Assembly: GCA_947359465.1 (NCBI GenBank)
Contig: OX375881.1
Coordinates: 29,863,742-29,927,741 of the forward strand
DNA length: 64,000 nt
Direction: 5' to 3'
Origin: Metellina segmentata
Taxonomy: Eukaryota > Arthropoda > Arachnida > Araneae > Tetragnathidae
Position 1 is the stretch's first letter, and the number at the start of each line of letters is the position of its first letter. The position numbers and the translations under genes were made by a program. The notes beneath the pieces are model-generated. The model did no database searches, was not told where the DNA came from, and was given only the letters and a program-made list of their open reading frames with translations. Below, in pieces: positions 1 through 12,099 of this stretch.

Positions 1-2879
1 CCCCGATGTCCTGAAGGGGTGACACGATAATGCATCTGCATACAGGTGCCTTAATTAACTCTTTCATGAATGAAAATTCACGGTCCGCGCGTATTTATAT
101 TTTATGAATGAAATATTGAGCTTGTTATTGGATTAGCCGCCCTCTGTCTTAATGCCCATTGTAAAATGCATGATGCCGGCCGCTAAGGCAAGGTTCTGCA
201 GCGCTCGCACGGTGATTTGTCATCCGTCTTAATTCTCTGCTTTGCTCTCCGTGCGGGTTCCGGAATTCGAGGGAAAAGAAGTTTAGTTTGGAACGGGGGG
301 AGGTTGGAAGTGTTGATTCCGAAGGGTTTTTCTGTTTTGGAAAAAGTGGTGAATGTTTAATTACGAGAATCTTCTGCAAAATGATTTATGATCGCAATGA
401 AAAAAATTTTTTTGTATGTTTATGAAACATGCGAAATGATACCGGCTCCGTTTCTTTGTGTAATAACTTGAATCCATAGAAACCTTGAATCTGAAACACG
501 TTCAAGTGATAAGTAAGTGACAACGAAAATGATTTAAGTTACTGAAAAAGTTACTGTTTGAAATGATTAAGACTATGTTGTTTAGGTATTTCATTTTAAG
601 GAAGTGGACAGTGAAAGTACTGAAACAAGAAATGAGAATTAACTAAAACGACTAAGCTGTATTTACAACCCCTTTTCTCTTTTATTTTTCTCAATTTAGA
701 TACCGCGTGTTTCGCGCTCTTGGATAACCTATTTTTCTGCTGTTATCCCACTATGTTTTCCTATCCTTATTTTTTTCCCATCCCAGGCATATTTTACTCG
801 ACATTGCCTTTACTTGTTTGGCCCAATATGTCCCTTGCGCTGTTCAAAACAACCAACCTTTTTCACTCAAAGAATGGAACAAGCTCTTTCTCTTTTCATC
901 TAGCACGTTCCAAACTTCGCCATGATCACCAAGCCAACCGCATTCAAACTGGACAATGTGCGTTGAGGTCGCTGCGACAAGGTGCGTTGAGATGGCTTCA
1001 AAATCATTGTCGAATTCGCCTCTATTGTTCAACTACACGTTTCTTTCACACTCAATATGCATACTTCAAATTTGCTTCCATGTCACATTTCTGGAGCAAT
1101 TTATTCGTGTTTTCAAAATTTCGTTCAGTTTCAAAGATATGTTCGATGTCATATACATTTTTAAAACTATCGCAGAAGTTTTTTTAAATACAGCCTCATT
1201 TTCAAAGTAAATTAATATTGTGTATTAGGTGTTCCGATATTTCTGTTTTTATAACAAGTGTTTGGCGCAAACTGACCAGAAATGCCAAGCTGCTTGTCCA
1301 AGAAAATGTTTGCATATTTATTTACTTTTTTTTTTCGATTATATTCTCACATTTTAAAGAATTAAATTAAATTTTGTACCCAGTAAATTCTGTAAGAAAT
1401 TAATATCAGTGACTTTTCTATTCAACCTTAGAAATTTCGGTTCTCAATTTTCACCAACGTATATAAAATATTCTAAGCATTTAATCACATAAAGCACTAT
1501 TATATTACGCGTAATTTGCGAGCATAAATCTACATAATTCAATTCGGAAAATATATCTCCTCCGGTCTTGCAATTCTTGTCGGACGTTCCCTTCCTTTAA
1601 GTAAGGCAAAATAAAAAAAAAAGAATTAAAACTCTTTAATCGACCAAATTCATTTAAGGAGAGGCATTTTTTTTTCCACTTCAGAAAATAACAATAACCG
1701 GTGGCTTGCAAAAAAAATAATTTCTGGTATTTTTTTTACTCCTCTTCACTCCTCCCTAAACGTTTTTTTCCCCTTATAGGTGTATTATTTCTAAAAGCAC
1801 AAATTACTTTGACTCCTTTTCATTGCTGGATCATTAATGTGGCGGCTGTTTTTTCTTTTCCTTTTTTTCCCTTCCTTCATTTCTTTTCTTTTTAATTTTT
1901 ATAATTCTCCACACTCGTAAGGATCCTTTTCTTATTAATAATAAACATTAAGGAGAAAAAATGCAATTTCCCCCCTCACGGGCATTTTCGTTTTTTTTTT
2001 TTTTTTTTTTTATAATTTTTATTATTATTATTTCTTTCCTTCAGTAATGACTGAAGGCGATTGTAATGTTAATAAAGAAAACTAAAGGGGAGTCGAGTTT
2101 TTTTTCTTCCCACCCCGGGTAGATTGTAATTTCTCTCCTCCACCCTATTGATATGATGATAGTGTTAATTGCTTTCCCAACAACCCCTAACACGAATGCC
2201 CTTACCCCTAAGGGGGCTACGGGGAGTGTCGAAATGTAAATGAATTGAGGAGAAATTGAGAAATATGTGATGGAAGGTGAGCCGGCGTAATAATAATCAT
2301 AATAATAATAATAATAAAAGATAGAAGTGGAGTGGTATTTGTCTGAAACTGATATAAGTTTCCCTTTTGGGGTAGGTTTATTATCATTATTATTATTTTG
2401 CTGATTTTCTTTTACGGTTCTCAATATGCCCCCTTGTGGAGTTTCTTTATGCGGAGAACGAAAATCGCCTTGGTATTTTTATTTCTTAAGTGTTTAGTTG
2501 GAGTGTAGGAGTAATTCCTCGTGGGTGCTTCTGTTAAGGGTCGTAGTTAACATGTGGAGTGTTGAGTTTTTGTTTTGTTTCGTGCTTCGTTTTTTTTTTT
2601 TTTTTTAAAGGGTTTTTATTGTTGGAAGGTGTCTGGTCGTTGAGAATGCCTTTAAAACGCATTGATTTCTGTCGCCTGGCCTTTACTCGCCAGTTGTTGC
2701 TTTTTTTCCCACGGATAATTTCACTCCTTGGGTAATTGATAAAAGATCGTTGTTCAGTAAAATGTCAGTTTTATTATGGGCAACAGCCTACGACGAAGAC
2801 TTCAGTGAGACTTTATACCTCGACTAATTTCAGTTTGAAATGGTAAACTGTCAAATCTTTGTTCAGTCTTTGACTTTGC
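1..2879. other. Upstream intronic sequence, no exon recognised
   Basis: No exd exon or other gene is recognisable here. The stretch is AT-rich, with T-runs (about 1990-2012 and 2590-2607) and a TAA/AAT trinucleotide run at about 2288-2317. The first exon in the window opens with a split codon, so coding sequence must lie further upstream; the conserved N-terminal PBC-A residues are not found here on the + strand. It is therefore read as part of a large upstream intron. ORFs of up to 155 codons in this stretch have T-rich, low-complexity translations and look like chance. Confidence 0.6.
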
Positions 2880-3420
2880 TTAACACGTTCGTTGCCAAAG
2901 CTGATATGGTGCGTTGATAGTTATTGCCCCGACGTAGAAATGTTTTTTTTTGTTTTTTCAGAAGCAAATACCAGCCACGCCAATACCAGAATAGATTGGC
3001 GAAAGCTTAGCCAACAAATTTGCAATTTCATCATCTGTTAAAGGCTTATTAGATTGCATTTTTCTTTTTGGGGGCGTGAAGGCCCTGCAGAACTATCGTC
3101 TATATACAACTCATATTACAAGATTTTTCTTTAATAACTAATAAAGCTATAAATTCGAAACCACGTACTTTTACAACTAGCTTCTAAACTTTACTCCATT
3201 CTAATACTTAACATATAGTACCGATTGAAGCGAATAATAAATGATGAGGCGTAGCTCTTCCCGTGCGAACCCGTGACTGGCTACTGAGACACCACACCAC
3301 GCGCTGGCGCGTGATCGGACACTGAACTTTGTCGGCGTACCACGCGCTGGCGCGTGATTGGCTCTTGAACTTTACCACCACATCACGTGCTTGCATGGAG
3401 ATCGGCAGCGAAAGTGTTAA
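2880..3420. mobile_element. TTAA-flanked repeat, family C (non-autonomous DNA element)
   Basis: Both ends carry TTAA. The left end reads TTAACACGTTCGTTGCC and the reverse complement of the right end reads TTAACACTTTCGCTGCC, giving imperfect terminal inverted repeats. The interior (about 3150-3420) contains GCGCTGGCGCGTGATC motifs and is shared with a second copy at 39121-39448. No transposase is encoded. TTAA target duplication is typical of piggyBac-type transposition, so this is probably a piggyBac-dependent MITE; that assignment is inferred. Confidence 0.65.
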
Positions 3421-3433
3421 AAAGCAGTTTTCT

Positions 3434-3660
3434 CTTGTGTGTTTGGTGCAGCTTTGCCAAGTTTGGAACCCAACCAACTCCTCTCATTTAAATGTGTACG
3501 AACATCACTACCCAGATGTACACGGGTGATCTGGTCCTCTCTTCTGTTTAACCCTCGCCTACTCGTCTGCCTTTTGCTATTTTTTTCATTCCTCGTTCAT
3601 GTATTGTGTCTGGCGCAGCTTAGCCAAATATGGTCCTTCTGCCATGAAACCCCAACCCAA
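3434..3660 (+). mobile_element. SINE-A fragments (two tails)
   Basis: Two diverged copies of the SINE-A 3' tail lie in tandem. The first (3434-3478) has GTGTTTGGTGCAGC followed by a degenerate CCAACCAAC end. The second (to 3660) has TCTGGCGCAGCTTAGCCAAA, a CCATGAAACCCC end, and an upstream GTGTACGAACATCAC segment seen in other variant copies. The tRNA-like head is missing. Both are old fragments judging by divergence from fuller copies such as 11896-12099. Confidence 0.7.
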
Positions 3661-4124
3661 TTTTACTCCTCGGAGAATTTATAAAAAAATTAGGTAATCA
3701 AGTGTCAGTTTATTATGGACAACCGCCTTCATTTTACACCTTAGAATTTTTGCTTTGACTAACTTCAATTTGCCAAACCTTAAACTGCCAAACCTTATAT
3801 TTGTTTTTGGAAGCTATTTACAAATCTGCAAACTAATATCATGCTATTTTTTGACGGATTATGCAATGCACTACACATGCCTTGTTATTGCATTGCATAA
3901 TCTGTAGTAAGTTTTCACTACAAATATTCTCGTTGGAACTGATCCGTTCCATTATGCTCAGCTAACGGCTGCAGGCGAACTCAGAGGTCAAGTCAGTCTT
4001 CTGCCCTAGTGGTTCCTCGAAATAAAAAGAAGCTGCAAATCACCCCTTAGCCAGATGGATGGAGCCATATGGACTGATCAAGTAGTTGGTTTAATCAACA
4101 GTACTTTACATTTTTGTTTAGCCT
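3661..4124. other. Non-coding spacer with a 14-bp-stem inverted repeat
   Basis: No gene is recognised. A perfect 14-bp inverted repeat (GATTATGCAATGCA, 3857-3870, and its complement, 3889-3902) encloses an 18-base loop. It may be the remnant of a fold-back element, but no second copy was noticed. Confidence 0.5.
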
Positions 4125-5042
4125 TAACCTTCCTTGTGGTGGTTTCGACGATTTATCTCGTTATTAGAAAAACTGACCAAATATTTATAGACGAGGTATC
4201 TCATCATTAGAAACAATTTACTACATTATCGGCAGTACCTTGACGAGATATCTCGTCGTCAGCGAAATTAGCTAGGTCTTGATGTACTATATATATCGTT
4301 GAATCGGCTTCTGTTCGTTCCATACAGTGCCAAATAACGAAAAGGTCAGTTGTCGGGCATTAGAAGTAAATGATACCTGTCAGAGATCAAGTGTCATCAA
4401 AAATCGATGGCCTAATTTTTTTTTGGTTAGTTAAAAATTGATTTATTTGAAACTATACTCGGGAAACCCCAAACATAGCTGTCGTGAAAATTTCTCACGG
4501 GTTAATCTATTGCAATCTATGTGAAATGTAGGCTTAATCCTCCAAGTGATGCGAGTTCTACAGCATATCTAGTCCGTCGAGATCTGATCTATTTTGCTAG
4601 TCCAGGAAGCCGTCCAGCGAGTTGACTAGTTAGGTTTTATGGCGCAAGGGCGTTATTGAACCAAGCTGCGCCAAACACAAGACATAACAACGTCAAGTAA
4701 TGGACACACACAATGAAGGAGTTGGCACTCGTCCCGAGGTTTTGAACGAGTCTACTCGTCAGAATAGAAAACAAGTTGAACGTGAACTGATCGCATAATT
4801 GGGACAGCCCTGGTTAGCTCAACCCTCCATGTGGTATAGACGAGATATCTCGTCCATTAAAATCTGACCAATTTTGTTAATGACAATATATCTCGTCATC
4901 AAGATGTCGCCGATATTTTGGTGATGACGAGGTCAAGATCTGGTCAGTTTTTTTCTAATGACAAGATATATCTTCCATCCAGATCCGGCCAGTTTTGTTA
5001 ATGACGAGATTTCTCGTTGGTATAATCACCAGGGGGGTTTAA
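4125..5042. mobile_element. TTAA-flanked palindromic repeat, family A, with nested SINE
   Basis: The left end is TTAACCTTCCTTGTGGTGG and the right end is its approximate inverse (CACCAGGGGGGTTTAA). The interior repeats variants of a palindrome, GACGAGATATCTCGTC, spaced by sequence like 'CATCAAGATCTGACCAATTTT' (for example near 4150, 4196, 4240, 4848, 4895 and 4998). Related sequence occurs at 34285-34900 and 48097-48362. A minus-strand SINE-A (4631-4741) interrupts it. No coding capacity is visible. Confidence 0.65.
4631..4741 (-). mobile_element. SINE-A, minus strand, nested in family A repeat
   Basis: Read on the minus strand this is the SINE-A body and tail: the GTTTGGCGCAGCTTGG block, TTGCGCCATAAAACC, and the upstream TTACTTGACGTT segment. 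It lies inside the 4125-5042 element, so it inserted later than that element. The tRNA-like head is degraded. Confidence 0.7.
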
Positions 5043-5877
5043 AAAGGCTTTAATTTTTCTTTTGCTTGAACAGTTCGAACTCCTAGGTGCTGCTCGACAA
5101 TTGCTTCCTACAATAAATTTAATAGAATCATACTTTTTGTGTGTAGGATAAATGTCTCTTAAAAAAAGACCAGCTCTGTGAGAAAAAAGTATGTTGAGGG
5201 TTTTCTGTTATTTTAAATCTTGTCCCGCCATTTTTTAAACGAATAATCTCCGAAGTCCAAGTTGGAGTGCATAGGGGTCTTCCTATCTCAGACCCCCACC
5301 TTCCATCGGGCGTTCCTTTTGGAGTGGTCCATTAAAATTGTAATAGATGACCGCTTGGGGGGCCATACATCCCCAACTTTTCGACCACGGTGTGCAGTTG
5401 CGCTTATCGTCAGCTTCACATGTTCCACTCCGTTTTTACTCGCCCAGGAACTCGTGACTGTGGAGTATTGGAAGAAAAGGTGTGTTCGATTCCATAAATT
5501 TTATTTCTTTTTTCGGCCCCCCTTTTTGCGTACGTAACGAATTCGAGAACTTGCCGTTCTTCCGGAGTTTCTGCATTCGAAGAGTGGAAAGGTATTCTCT
5601 GATATGTTTCGACTTTATTTGAGGTTCTCCCTGGTCCTTCAAACTCTTTTAAAAGTATTTGAAAAGTACCAAATTTTCGCGCAGTCCTTGAATTTTGCCC
5701 CTATTTTTTTTTAACAAAATTTTACAACTCAAAGCATTTTATCTTTTTTATTGACAGTTGCTAAATTTTTTGTTGATTTAATTTTACTCAAATTATTGGG
5801 AGGAAAGCTATGGTGTATGCAACCTTTTACAGCAATTTTTAAATGCATAAGACTCACTGTGTGTTTAGAACGTGGTC
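5043..5877. other. Non-coding intronic stretch
   Basis: AT-rich sequence without a recognisable repeat or exon. The ORF at 5262-5537 (+) has no recognisable domain and is bounded by low-complexity T tracts. I see nothing else to annotate. Confidence 0.5.
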
Positions 5878-6060
5878 GCTAATGCTCTTGCAATCTTAAA
5901 GTTGTAGGCAGAGCAGGTTTAATTCCTCCATGGCTGTATTTTTCTCTTCCGTGTCATTAAAACTTGTGTACATGCCAATTTGCTTGACGTTGTTTGTCCA
6001 TATTTGAGCGTAGCTTGACCAAATATGGCTCCTTGCTCTAAAAAACCCAACACTAGCCAA
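5878..6060 (+). mobile_element. SINE-A, nearly full length, diverged
   Basis: The order matches the family: a B-box-like CAGGTTTAATTCCTCC (about 5913), TGTATTTTTCTCTTCCGTGTCA, TTGCTTGACGTTG, then a diverged tail (GCGTAGCTTGACCAAATATGG ... AACCCAACACTAGCCAA). The A-box region is weak. The copy is old. Confidence 0.75.
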
Positions 6061-6220
6061 TTTCACTGGAGTTTGCAGTTGTGTTTTGCGTTGTGTAGCT
6101 GATGCGGTTACTACGCTATACACCTACACCCAAGCCAAAGTAACTAGATGTTGTCATGTTTTATTACGCTGCGATTTGAATAAATTTATGTGTTTATTTA
6201 CTTGTATGTTGAACGACTTA

Positions 6221-6666
6221 GGCCCGGTGCACACATCCGGTTTTTCAACGTGCTGTCCCGCTGCCGCAACGCAAGTGTGGTCTGAGATACACTAGATCCA
6301 ATGGAGCAGTGCACACATGCCTCCAGCACCGCTGGGGCGACGCACGTCCAACTTGCTTGCAATTTGTACCGCAGTTCCTCATGGCGCCGCACTTGAGTTT
6401 CATTCTGAAGTACCTTGTTTTTATAAACAAATGGGAATATAAATAATAATTAATAAATGGTTGTATCCAGTAACTTCTATTTTGTTTCAAAATATACTTT
6501 ATTTTACACCAAGTAAGCGAAACAAACACGTTTTTTCTTTGATAGAATATTTATCGCAAATGGCGAGAAATGAGTTCGTGCGTCATTTCACGGTTATGTC
6601 TGCATAGTTGGGCTTCGGTGCCGCAGTGGCGCCGCACGTTGAAAAACCGGATGTGTGCACCTGGCC
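6221..6666. mobile_element. Harbinger-like MITE with TTA target duplication
   Basis: Terminal inverted repeats of about 33 bp, starting GGCCCGGTGCACACATCC on the left and GGCCAGGTGCACACATCC on the reverse-complemented right (one mismatch), enclose 446 bp. The element is flanked by TTA at 6218-6220 and 6667-6669. GC-ended TIRs and a 3-bp TTA/TAA duplication are hallmarks of the PIF/Harbinger superfamily. The interior has further partial inverted GTGCACACA segments and no transposase ORF, so it is non-autonomous. Confidence 0.8.
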
Positions 6667-6712
6667 TTATATAGACAGGATTTACGACGTCGAGACACAC
6701 CAGGAGGGTTAA
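6667..6712. mobile_element. Right-end fragment of family A repeat
   Basis: GACGTCGAGACACACCAGGA followed by GGGTTAA matches the right terminus of the family A repeat (compare 5017-5042 and 48333-48362). It immediately follows the Harbinger-like MITE; no left part of family A was found on the far side of that MITE. Confidence 0.5.
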
Positions 6713-9192
6713 GACTAATTTTTACTACTTTTTTTAAGAATTTATACCATTGTTTTCACAAGTGCTTTGAATATAGCACAGTCCTGTGAATAGATTAATT
6801 GCGTTCTTTCTATTTTTGAACTTGCTAAAGGTTTTTATGAATATACTTCGCATCCTTTTTTTTTTTTTTGTCTAAGTGTATGAATTTACTTCGCAACTAC
6901 TTTTTTTTTTTTTTTGTCTTGGTGTATGTGCGTGCTTTATTTGATAGTACTAGTAATATGATATCGTTATCCGCGTGTAACGCAAGAACTTCAAATTTGA
7001 ACTACATTTTTGCCGTGTTCGCTTGATTGAATATTAAAAGAATGCTGAAAACTAAAAAATAATTGTTCTCTGTCAGGGAAAAAAAACGAAACCACAAAAC
7101 TTATCGTGCTGCTCATAAAAAATTTCGTTAACGTATAAAACTAAAAAAAAAAAAAAAAAACTTAAATAACTTTAAATTTTGAATTACACTCTGAGAAAGA
7201 TGAATGTCTGAAAAACTCGAGATTTTTCTGGTGTTTTTAGTTACTTTTTCTAAGTTCGTTAGAAAGCAGCACTGACTGTGGAACGACATTTTTTCTGTTT
7301 ACTTTTCCTCCTTTGTGCACCACAAAAAGATGTGGAAAAAATCCCCACAACGGAAAAAAAAACTTTAATTTTATCTTATTAACTTGGTGGCAGAAATTAA
7401 TGGAAAAATTAATGTTAGTATTTTCGGAAGTGCGTTCCTGCGGAAAAACCGCAAGTTAGGTACACTTTTGCTTCATTTATGTATGGAGATTAAAAAGAAA
7501 ATTTCATATTAAAAAATCCTTTTTTTTTTTTATAATTCCATCCCAGGTATATTCATTTTTTTATTTCTAACATTTTTTAACCATCATATCATCCGAGCTT
7601 TGTAGAAATTAAATCTAACACACAAGGTAGATGGGATAAAAGTGAGAGGTTTTTTCCTCTCTCTTCTTAAGTTTTTAACAGTTGGAATCAACGGCATGGA
7701 ATTAACACAATTTTTTTCCTCTTCCTTGAAAAAAAAATTTTTGTAACGCAAGCGGGAAGAACCTCCCCGATGAAAAAAATCTTATTAATGATAGGTGGTT
7801 TTATGTCGGAGGAGAGAAGAGAGAAAGAAAAAAAAAAGTTTTTTTAAGCACATTTAAAAAAATTGATTATGTTCTTGAGCTCAGGTAGCTAAGGTATAAT
7901 TTTTTTTCTTAATGAAAGTAGCGTTTATTAAAAAAAGTTCCTAATATTTTTTCAGTTGCTTTTCCCTCCCCCTGCCGCGCGCTCAAAGAGATTAAAAACT
8001 GAGGCAGATCCCCGAAACGCGTAGTAATGAAGTATTATTATAATTAGTGGTCCTTGCGCCCGAAATTACATCCGAAATTAAAATTTAAACGCATTGTTCA
8101 CAAGGCTTAGCATTTTTTCCCACAGCCTCCGACGTTGTTTGTCGCTTAAACTCTCCGGGAAATTTCTCCCGTAACATAATGGCGCGGCGAAGGAGCATTC
8201 TCCCCCTGTATATTAAACTTCTCTCGAGAGCTCCTAAAAGAGTCAGCTTCTTTTAATTTACTCGCTTATAACTTCGCTGCGTGGAAATGAGGGGAAGAAA
8301 GGCAGGATTTGGGTTTTTGTAGCATTCTGGCGAGTGCTTTGCATGTTGAGTTTCGTGCTGTACCGAGGTCTTGCATTGGGGTAGGTATCATTGGGAAAGT
8401 GATGGTAATCCGATTCCACTGACAAAAGTTGAGGTCATGAATTTGTCAGGAGTGTTCTTTTTTTTGTTGAGCCAAGCATTTAGGATATACCAGTTCACAT
8501 GCAAATGGGTGTGCACCCAAATAGTGTTTCAGAATATGGAGACTTTGTTTTTGTATGTTCAGGACAGGCCTCATGGGCGACTAAAAGGTAACTTTTTACA
8601 GCTATTTTTTCAACCTCTAGGGACTAGGAGTGTTTTTAAGCTGAATCGTCTTAGAAGCTAATTTTAAAATCTCGGTGAATTTCCGAAATTTTTGGACATT
8701 TTTTTTTTAATTCACTAAACGGTCGATGAAAGTTTAGTTAGTCCCTTTTTTAAACTCAACGGACAAAAAAAAAATCGGATTTTTCTTAAGGGGGAAAATT
8801 TTCCAAGGTACAACAGATTCTAAGTTTTGGAACCAAGCGTGGCAACCATGAAAAAGATTAGGTGTTTGCTAAGTAATTCGTCGAATTTTTTTTGTTTTCG
8901 AGGGTAATTTGGAACGACTGAAATGTCAATATCTTGCCTATTGTTTATGACGCGGAGTTCAGTCACATCGGGTCGTGTGGCTTTTATAATGTGTTTATTT
9001 TTAGAGGTATGTTAATGTTTCCAGATGTGCATGGGGGGGGGGAGTGATGCTTCGTTGTTGGCAGTTCCAGTTCCATCGACTGTGGGAGCTGTATGTTCTG
9101 CCATTTCTAATTAAGTTATTGAATTATAGATTGACATTGAAATTCTGTGCTTTGTTCGTTCTTGCTAAGTTGAGTGTTTTTCTTTGTTTCAG
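6713..9192 (+). other. Intron upstream of exon a
   Basis: Mostly AT-rich, with many A and T runs. A short tandem duplication (about 6835-6933) repeats TTACTTCGCA plus a long T-run plus TTTTTGTCT. The segment 8100-8290 is less repetitive and has more CpG. The stretch ends in the polypyrimidine-rich acceptor TTTTTCTTTGTTTCAG immediately before 9193. No upstream exd exon was recognised. Confidence 0.6.
8100..8290. promoter_or_regulatory. Candidate non-coding regulatory segment
   Basis: A stretch free of the window's repeat families and low-complexity runs, with CpG-containing blocks such as ATGGCGCGGCGAAGG and CTCTCGAGAGCTCC. It lies about 1 kb upstream of exon a. Only composition and the absence of repeats support it; conservation in related species would be needed. 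Confidence 0.2.
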
Positions 9193-9455
9193 TTCTAAGT
9201 CTTCGGAACACGCAAGAAGACGAGCCGCCCGACCCCCAGCTGATGCGGTTGGACAACATGCTGATCGCGGAGGGCGTGGCGGGCCCCGAGAAGGGTGGCG
9301 GTGCTGGGGCGGCGGCTAACGCGTCCGCAGCGGCGGCCTCACAGAGCCCTGGCGGCGGGCCCCAGGGCGAAAATGCAATCGAACATTCGGACTATCGGGC
9401 GAAACTCGCCCAGATACGACAGATCTACCACCAAGAGCTCGAGAAGTACGAACAG
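9193..9455 (+). CDS. exd: exd/PBX exon a: end of PBC-A, Gly/Ala linker, start of PBC-B
   Basis: Internal coding exon of extradenticle, the PBC-class TALE homeodomain cofactor that binds DNA with Hox proteins and with Homothorax/MEIS, whose partnership also controls its nuclear entry. The acceptor is TTTGTTTCAG ending at 9192; the exon starts with the last two bases of a split codon (probably Val) and then reads [18 protein letters not shown]. The conserved [18 protein letters not shown] block follows, then a Gly/Ala/Ser-rich linker (about 9294-9366) and the PBC-B start ([18 protein letters not shown]) up to ELEKYEQ. The donor CAG|GTGAGT leaves phase 0. It encodes 87 full codons. The upstream PBC-A exon(s) are outside the window. 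The linker is markedly GC-rich compared with the flanking introns. Confidence 0.97.
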
Positions 9456-11895
9456 GTGAGTCTCTGCGAGAAACAGTGCTTGTTGAATGGGACCCTTCGA
9501 CTGTGGTGTCAATATCTAAAAGTTATTTGTAAGAGGACGAGGGGAAAAGATGACCAATTAGCAGGGCTACCACTTTTGACTTTCTTCTGCTACATTACAA
9601 TTTTGGCGACAAGTGGTATCTTTTTAAAGCAAAATTTCCTATTTTCAAAATTGATGCGATTTTTCTTTTAAATGTACTTAACGTTAACCAAAATGTAATC
9701 CGCTTTTTTAAGCGAAAATTGTTTAAAAAAGCGGAAGAGAACATGACGAAAGAATTATTTTCGGAAGAAGACGACAAAAGAAGCGGACAGACGAAAAAAT
9801 TATTTTTCGGAATTTTCTTTTGGCGGAAAATGCTCTAAGAGACGCCAGTATCTAAGTTTTGGTTTCAAGCCGTGACAGTCATGAAAGGAAATCATCGAAA
9901 TCTATAATTGCTATATTAACTTGGAAACCTATTGAGAAAATTTTTTATTTTAAAATTTGAATTTTTTGGTCAACTTTTCATCTTTTTTTCATATTTAATA
10001 CATTTTGTGCTTTAACCAATTCCTTCGGTATCCGAGCTACTAAATTGCTACTAAAATAGGGTTCAAGATGATACTTTTTTTGCCTACAATTTTTAAAATT
10101 TATGCTACTATTTTACAAGTGATAGCACTGTTTTAGCCTTCAGCCCTATGATGGGAGAGTTCGCATTATAATATAGCAGTCACTTACAGCTTGTTTCTGT
10201 AATGTTTCTTGAGAAATTCGCCTTAACTCGCATTAGAGTCATTGGGTAACTTTTAAGATACATCCTATGCAAGTAAGCCATCGATTTGTGAGTAACCTAA
10301 TATATAAAATTGAAAACCAACTGGATAGCCATATGTTGAGAAAATTATCGTTGGTGCCAGTCATCTAAAACTGATATAGTTGGTATACTGCATTTCTTTT
10401 TATTCGATTAATACCAAAGCTATTTCAGTGTGTTTGGTTCGGTTTGAGTTAAATCCTCACCTTCGAGCGCCCTTCTGAAAGTTACCCTCTCAAACTGATC
10501 GAAAATATGCAATGGCCTAATGTTTAATTCATTAGGAACGGATTTTCAGTGTAAACGAGCTAACCAGACTGCGAAGATTTCATTTATGCTGTTCATATTC
10601 CGTATGATGCGTATCACAGTTACTTTAAAATGTAGTTTATTGGCTGTTTTGACAACATTTAACGTTTGATCTCATTGGTGTGGGCCAATCAACTACTATC
10701 AATTTGGAATTAATTGAAAATGTTCTTGTTGAGGGGGGGGGGTCTAAATTCATATTCGAAAAACTGGCCAACAGACGTCACGTTTGTAATTCATACAGGA
10801 AAACACGTATCGCCGCAGAAACACTAGCAACACTTAAATTTAGAACAAAAAATGTCTCTCATATAACAGTGCAACCTTTATACAGCTTATTTTGAAAATA
10901 GCCATAGAAAGCATAGACTTGGGAGTCATTGGTATAAATTCTAGTTTGCGTTGACCCAAGTTTGTCAAGTTGGAGTCTTATCAGCAATGACAGCCATCAC
11001 CATTTGACATTAGCTTGGCGATAAAAAAAAATTGAAATCTCATCAAGGTCGCTTCATTAACTAGGGTTTAATCAGTCATTGTTCTAGCGAATCGAATGAA
11101 GAATATATCTCTAGCTTGTGAGCACGTCCATTAAATGATTGCTGTCGATTTTAATAACTTGGAATTTAGTTCCTGTCTAAGATTTAGGTTTATTTTAGTT
11201 AGTCTTCAAAACAAATTTTCAAGCAATTCCCTTCTGTTTTTAAGAAAATGTATGTAGAAATAATTGCGTTTTTGTGTGCGGAAATTTGTTGTTAAGGACA
11301 CCACGGTCAATAAGGTGGAAAATGTGTGTCGCAATAAAATAATCTCACCAAGTCTATTAATTTATCATCAAAATATTCTTCTAAAACATTCGAGTACTTC
11401 TGAATAATTTGGTTAACGATTCTATCCAGCAGACAAACAGCCTGCCGTTTCGAAGATCCTGTATTGCCCACCCCTAGCCAATTGAGTTTCCATAAGGGCA
11501 AATTCCCGATGCATTTAAAAACGCATTCAATGTCAGACGTTATTAGGCAAACAAGGTCAGATGAGTCAAAACAAAATCGACTCGTAGACGTCCTGCGGAG
11601 TTTTACATTATCTCGAGCCTGATGGCTGCCATACAAGGATTCCTTTAATCTCCGCTGAAGACTAACCCAGCGTAGCCTTTTCATTAGTGCCAACACTCCC
11701 TCGTATTAGCATACAAATTGGACCAGTTTATGACAAGCTGGCCAGGAGAGGGGCTTGCTTCAAGAGGTGTGGTTGCGATTGCAGATGTTCATAATATTGC
11801 CTACGAAACCTCGCCCATTCGATTATAACGGCTTGACAACGCACCAAATGTGGGAATATGCGAATATTAGAATCTGTTCCTGATGTGATTGGGAG
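9456..11895 (+). other. Start of the 29-kb intron between exons a and b
   Basis: AT-rich intron sequence with no recognised exon. The region 11307-11922 has two minus-strand open stretches (129 and 64 codons) without a recognisable domain; see the rejected list. A run of nine or more Gs lies near 10733-10741. Confidence 0.6.
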
Positions 11896-12099
11896 TCGCC
11901 TTGGCTCAGTGGGTTTGTCCACTGCGCTAGCAACCTGTGAGCTGTAGGCGGGGCATGTTTGATTCTACCCGGGGTTTATTTCTCTCTTCTGTGTCAGTAA
12001 AAATTTCATTGTATGTCTGTCCTAAACTTAACTTGTGTTTGGCGCAGCTTGGCCATATGGCCCTTGCGCCATAAAAAAAAACCTCAATACAACCAACCT
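11896..12099 (+). mobile_element. SINE-A, near-complete tRNA-derived copy
   Basis: One of the best copies in the window. A-box-like TTGGCTCAGTGGGTTTG, then TCCACTGCGCTAGCAACC, then a B-box-like ATGTTTGATTCTACC, the conserved TTTCTCTCTTCTGTGTCAGT block, and the tail GTTTGGCGCAGCTTGGCC ... TTGCGCCATAAA ending in an A-run and CCAACC. The internal pol III promoter arrangement (A and B boxes) and the unrelated body are typical of a tRNA-derived SINE; the 5' half is not a functional tRNA. Confidence 0.85.

Noticed and set aside
1..9192. Upstream exd exon (PBC-A)
   Set aside because: The highly conserved PBC-A residues that precede the split Val were not found on the + strand in any frame, so the exon is probably outside the window.
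9044..9319. 91-codon + strand ORF overlapping exon a
   Set aside because: Out-of-frame shadow of the GC-rich exd exon; the conserved protein is in the other frame.
11307..11922. Minus-strand open stretches of 129 and 64 codons as a possible gene or retrocopy
   Set aside because: No recognised domain, the two open stretches are separated by stops, there are no clear splice sites, and 129 codons is not exceptional for chance in 64 kb over six frames. A protein search would decide; a significant hit to a known family would reverse this.
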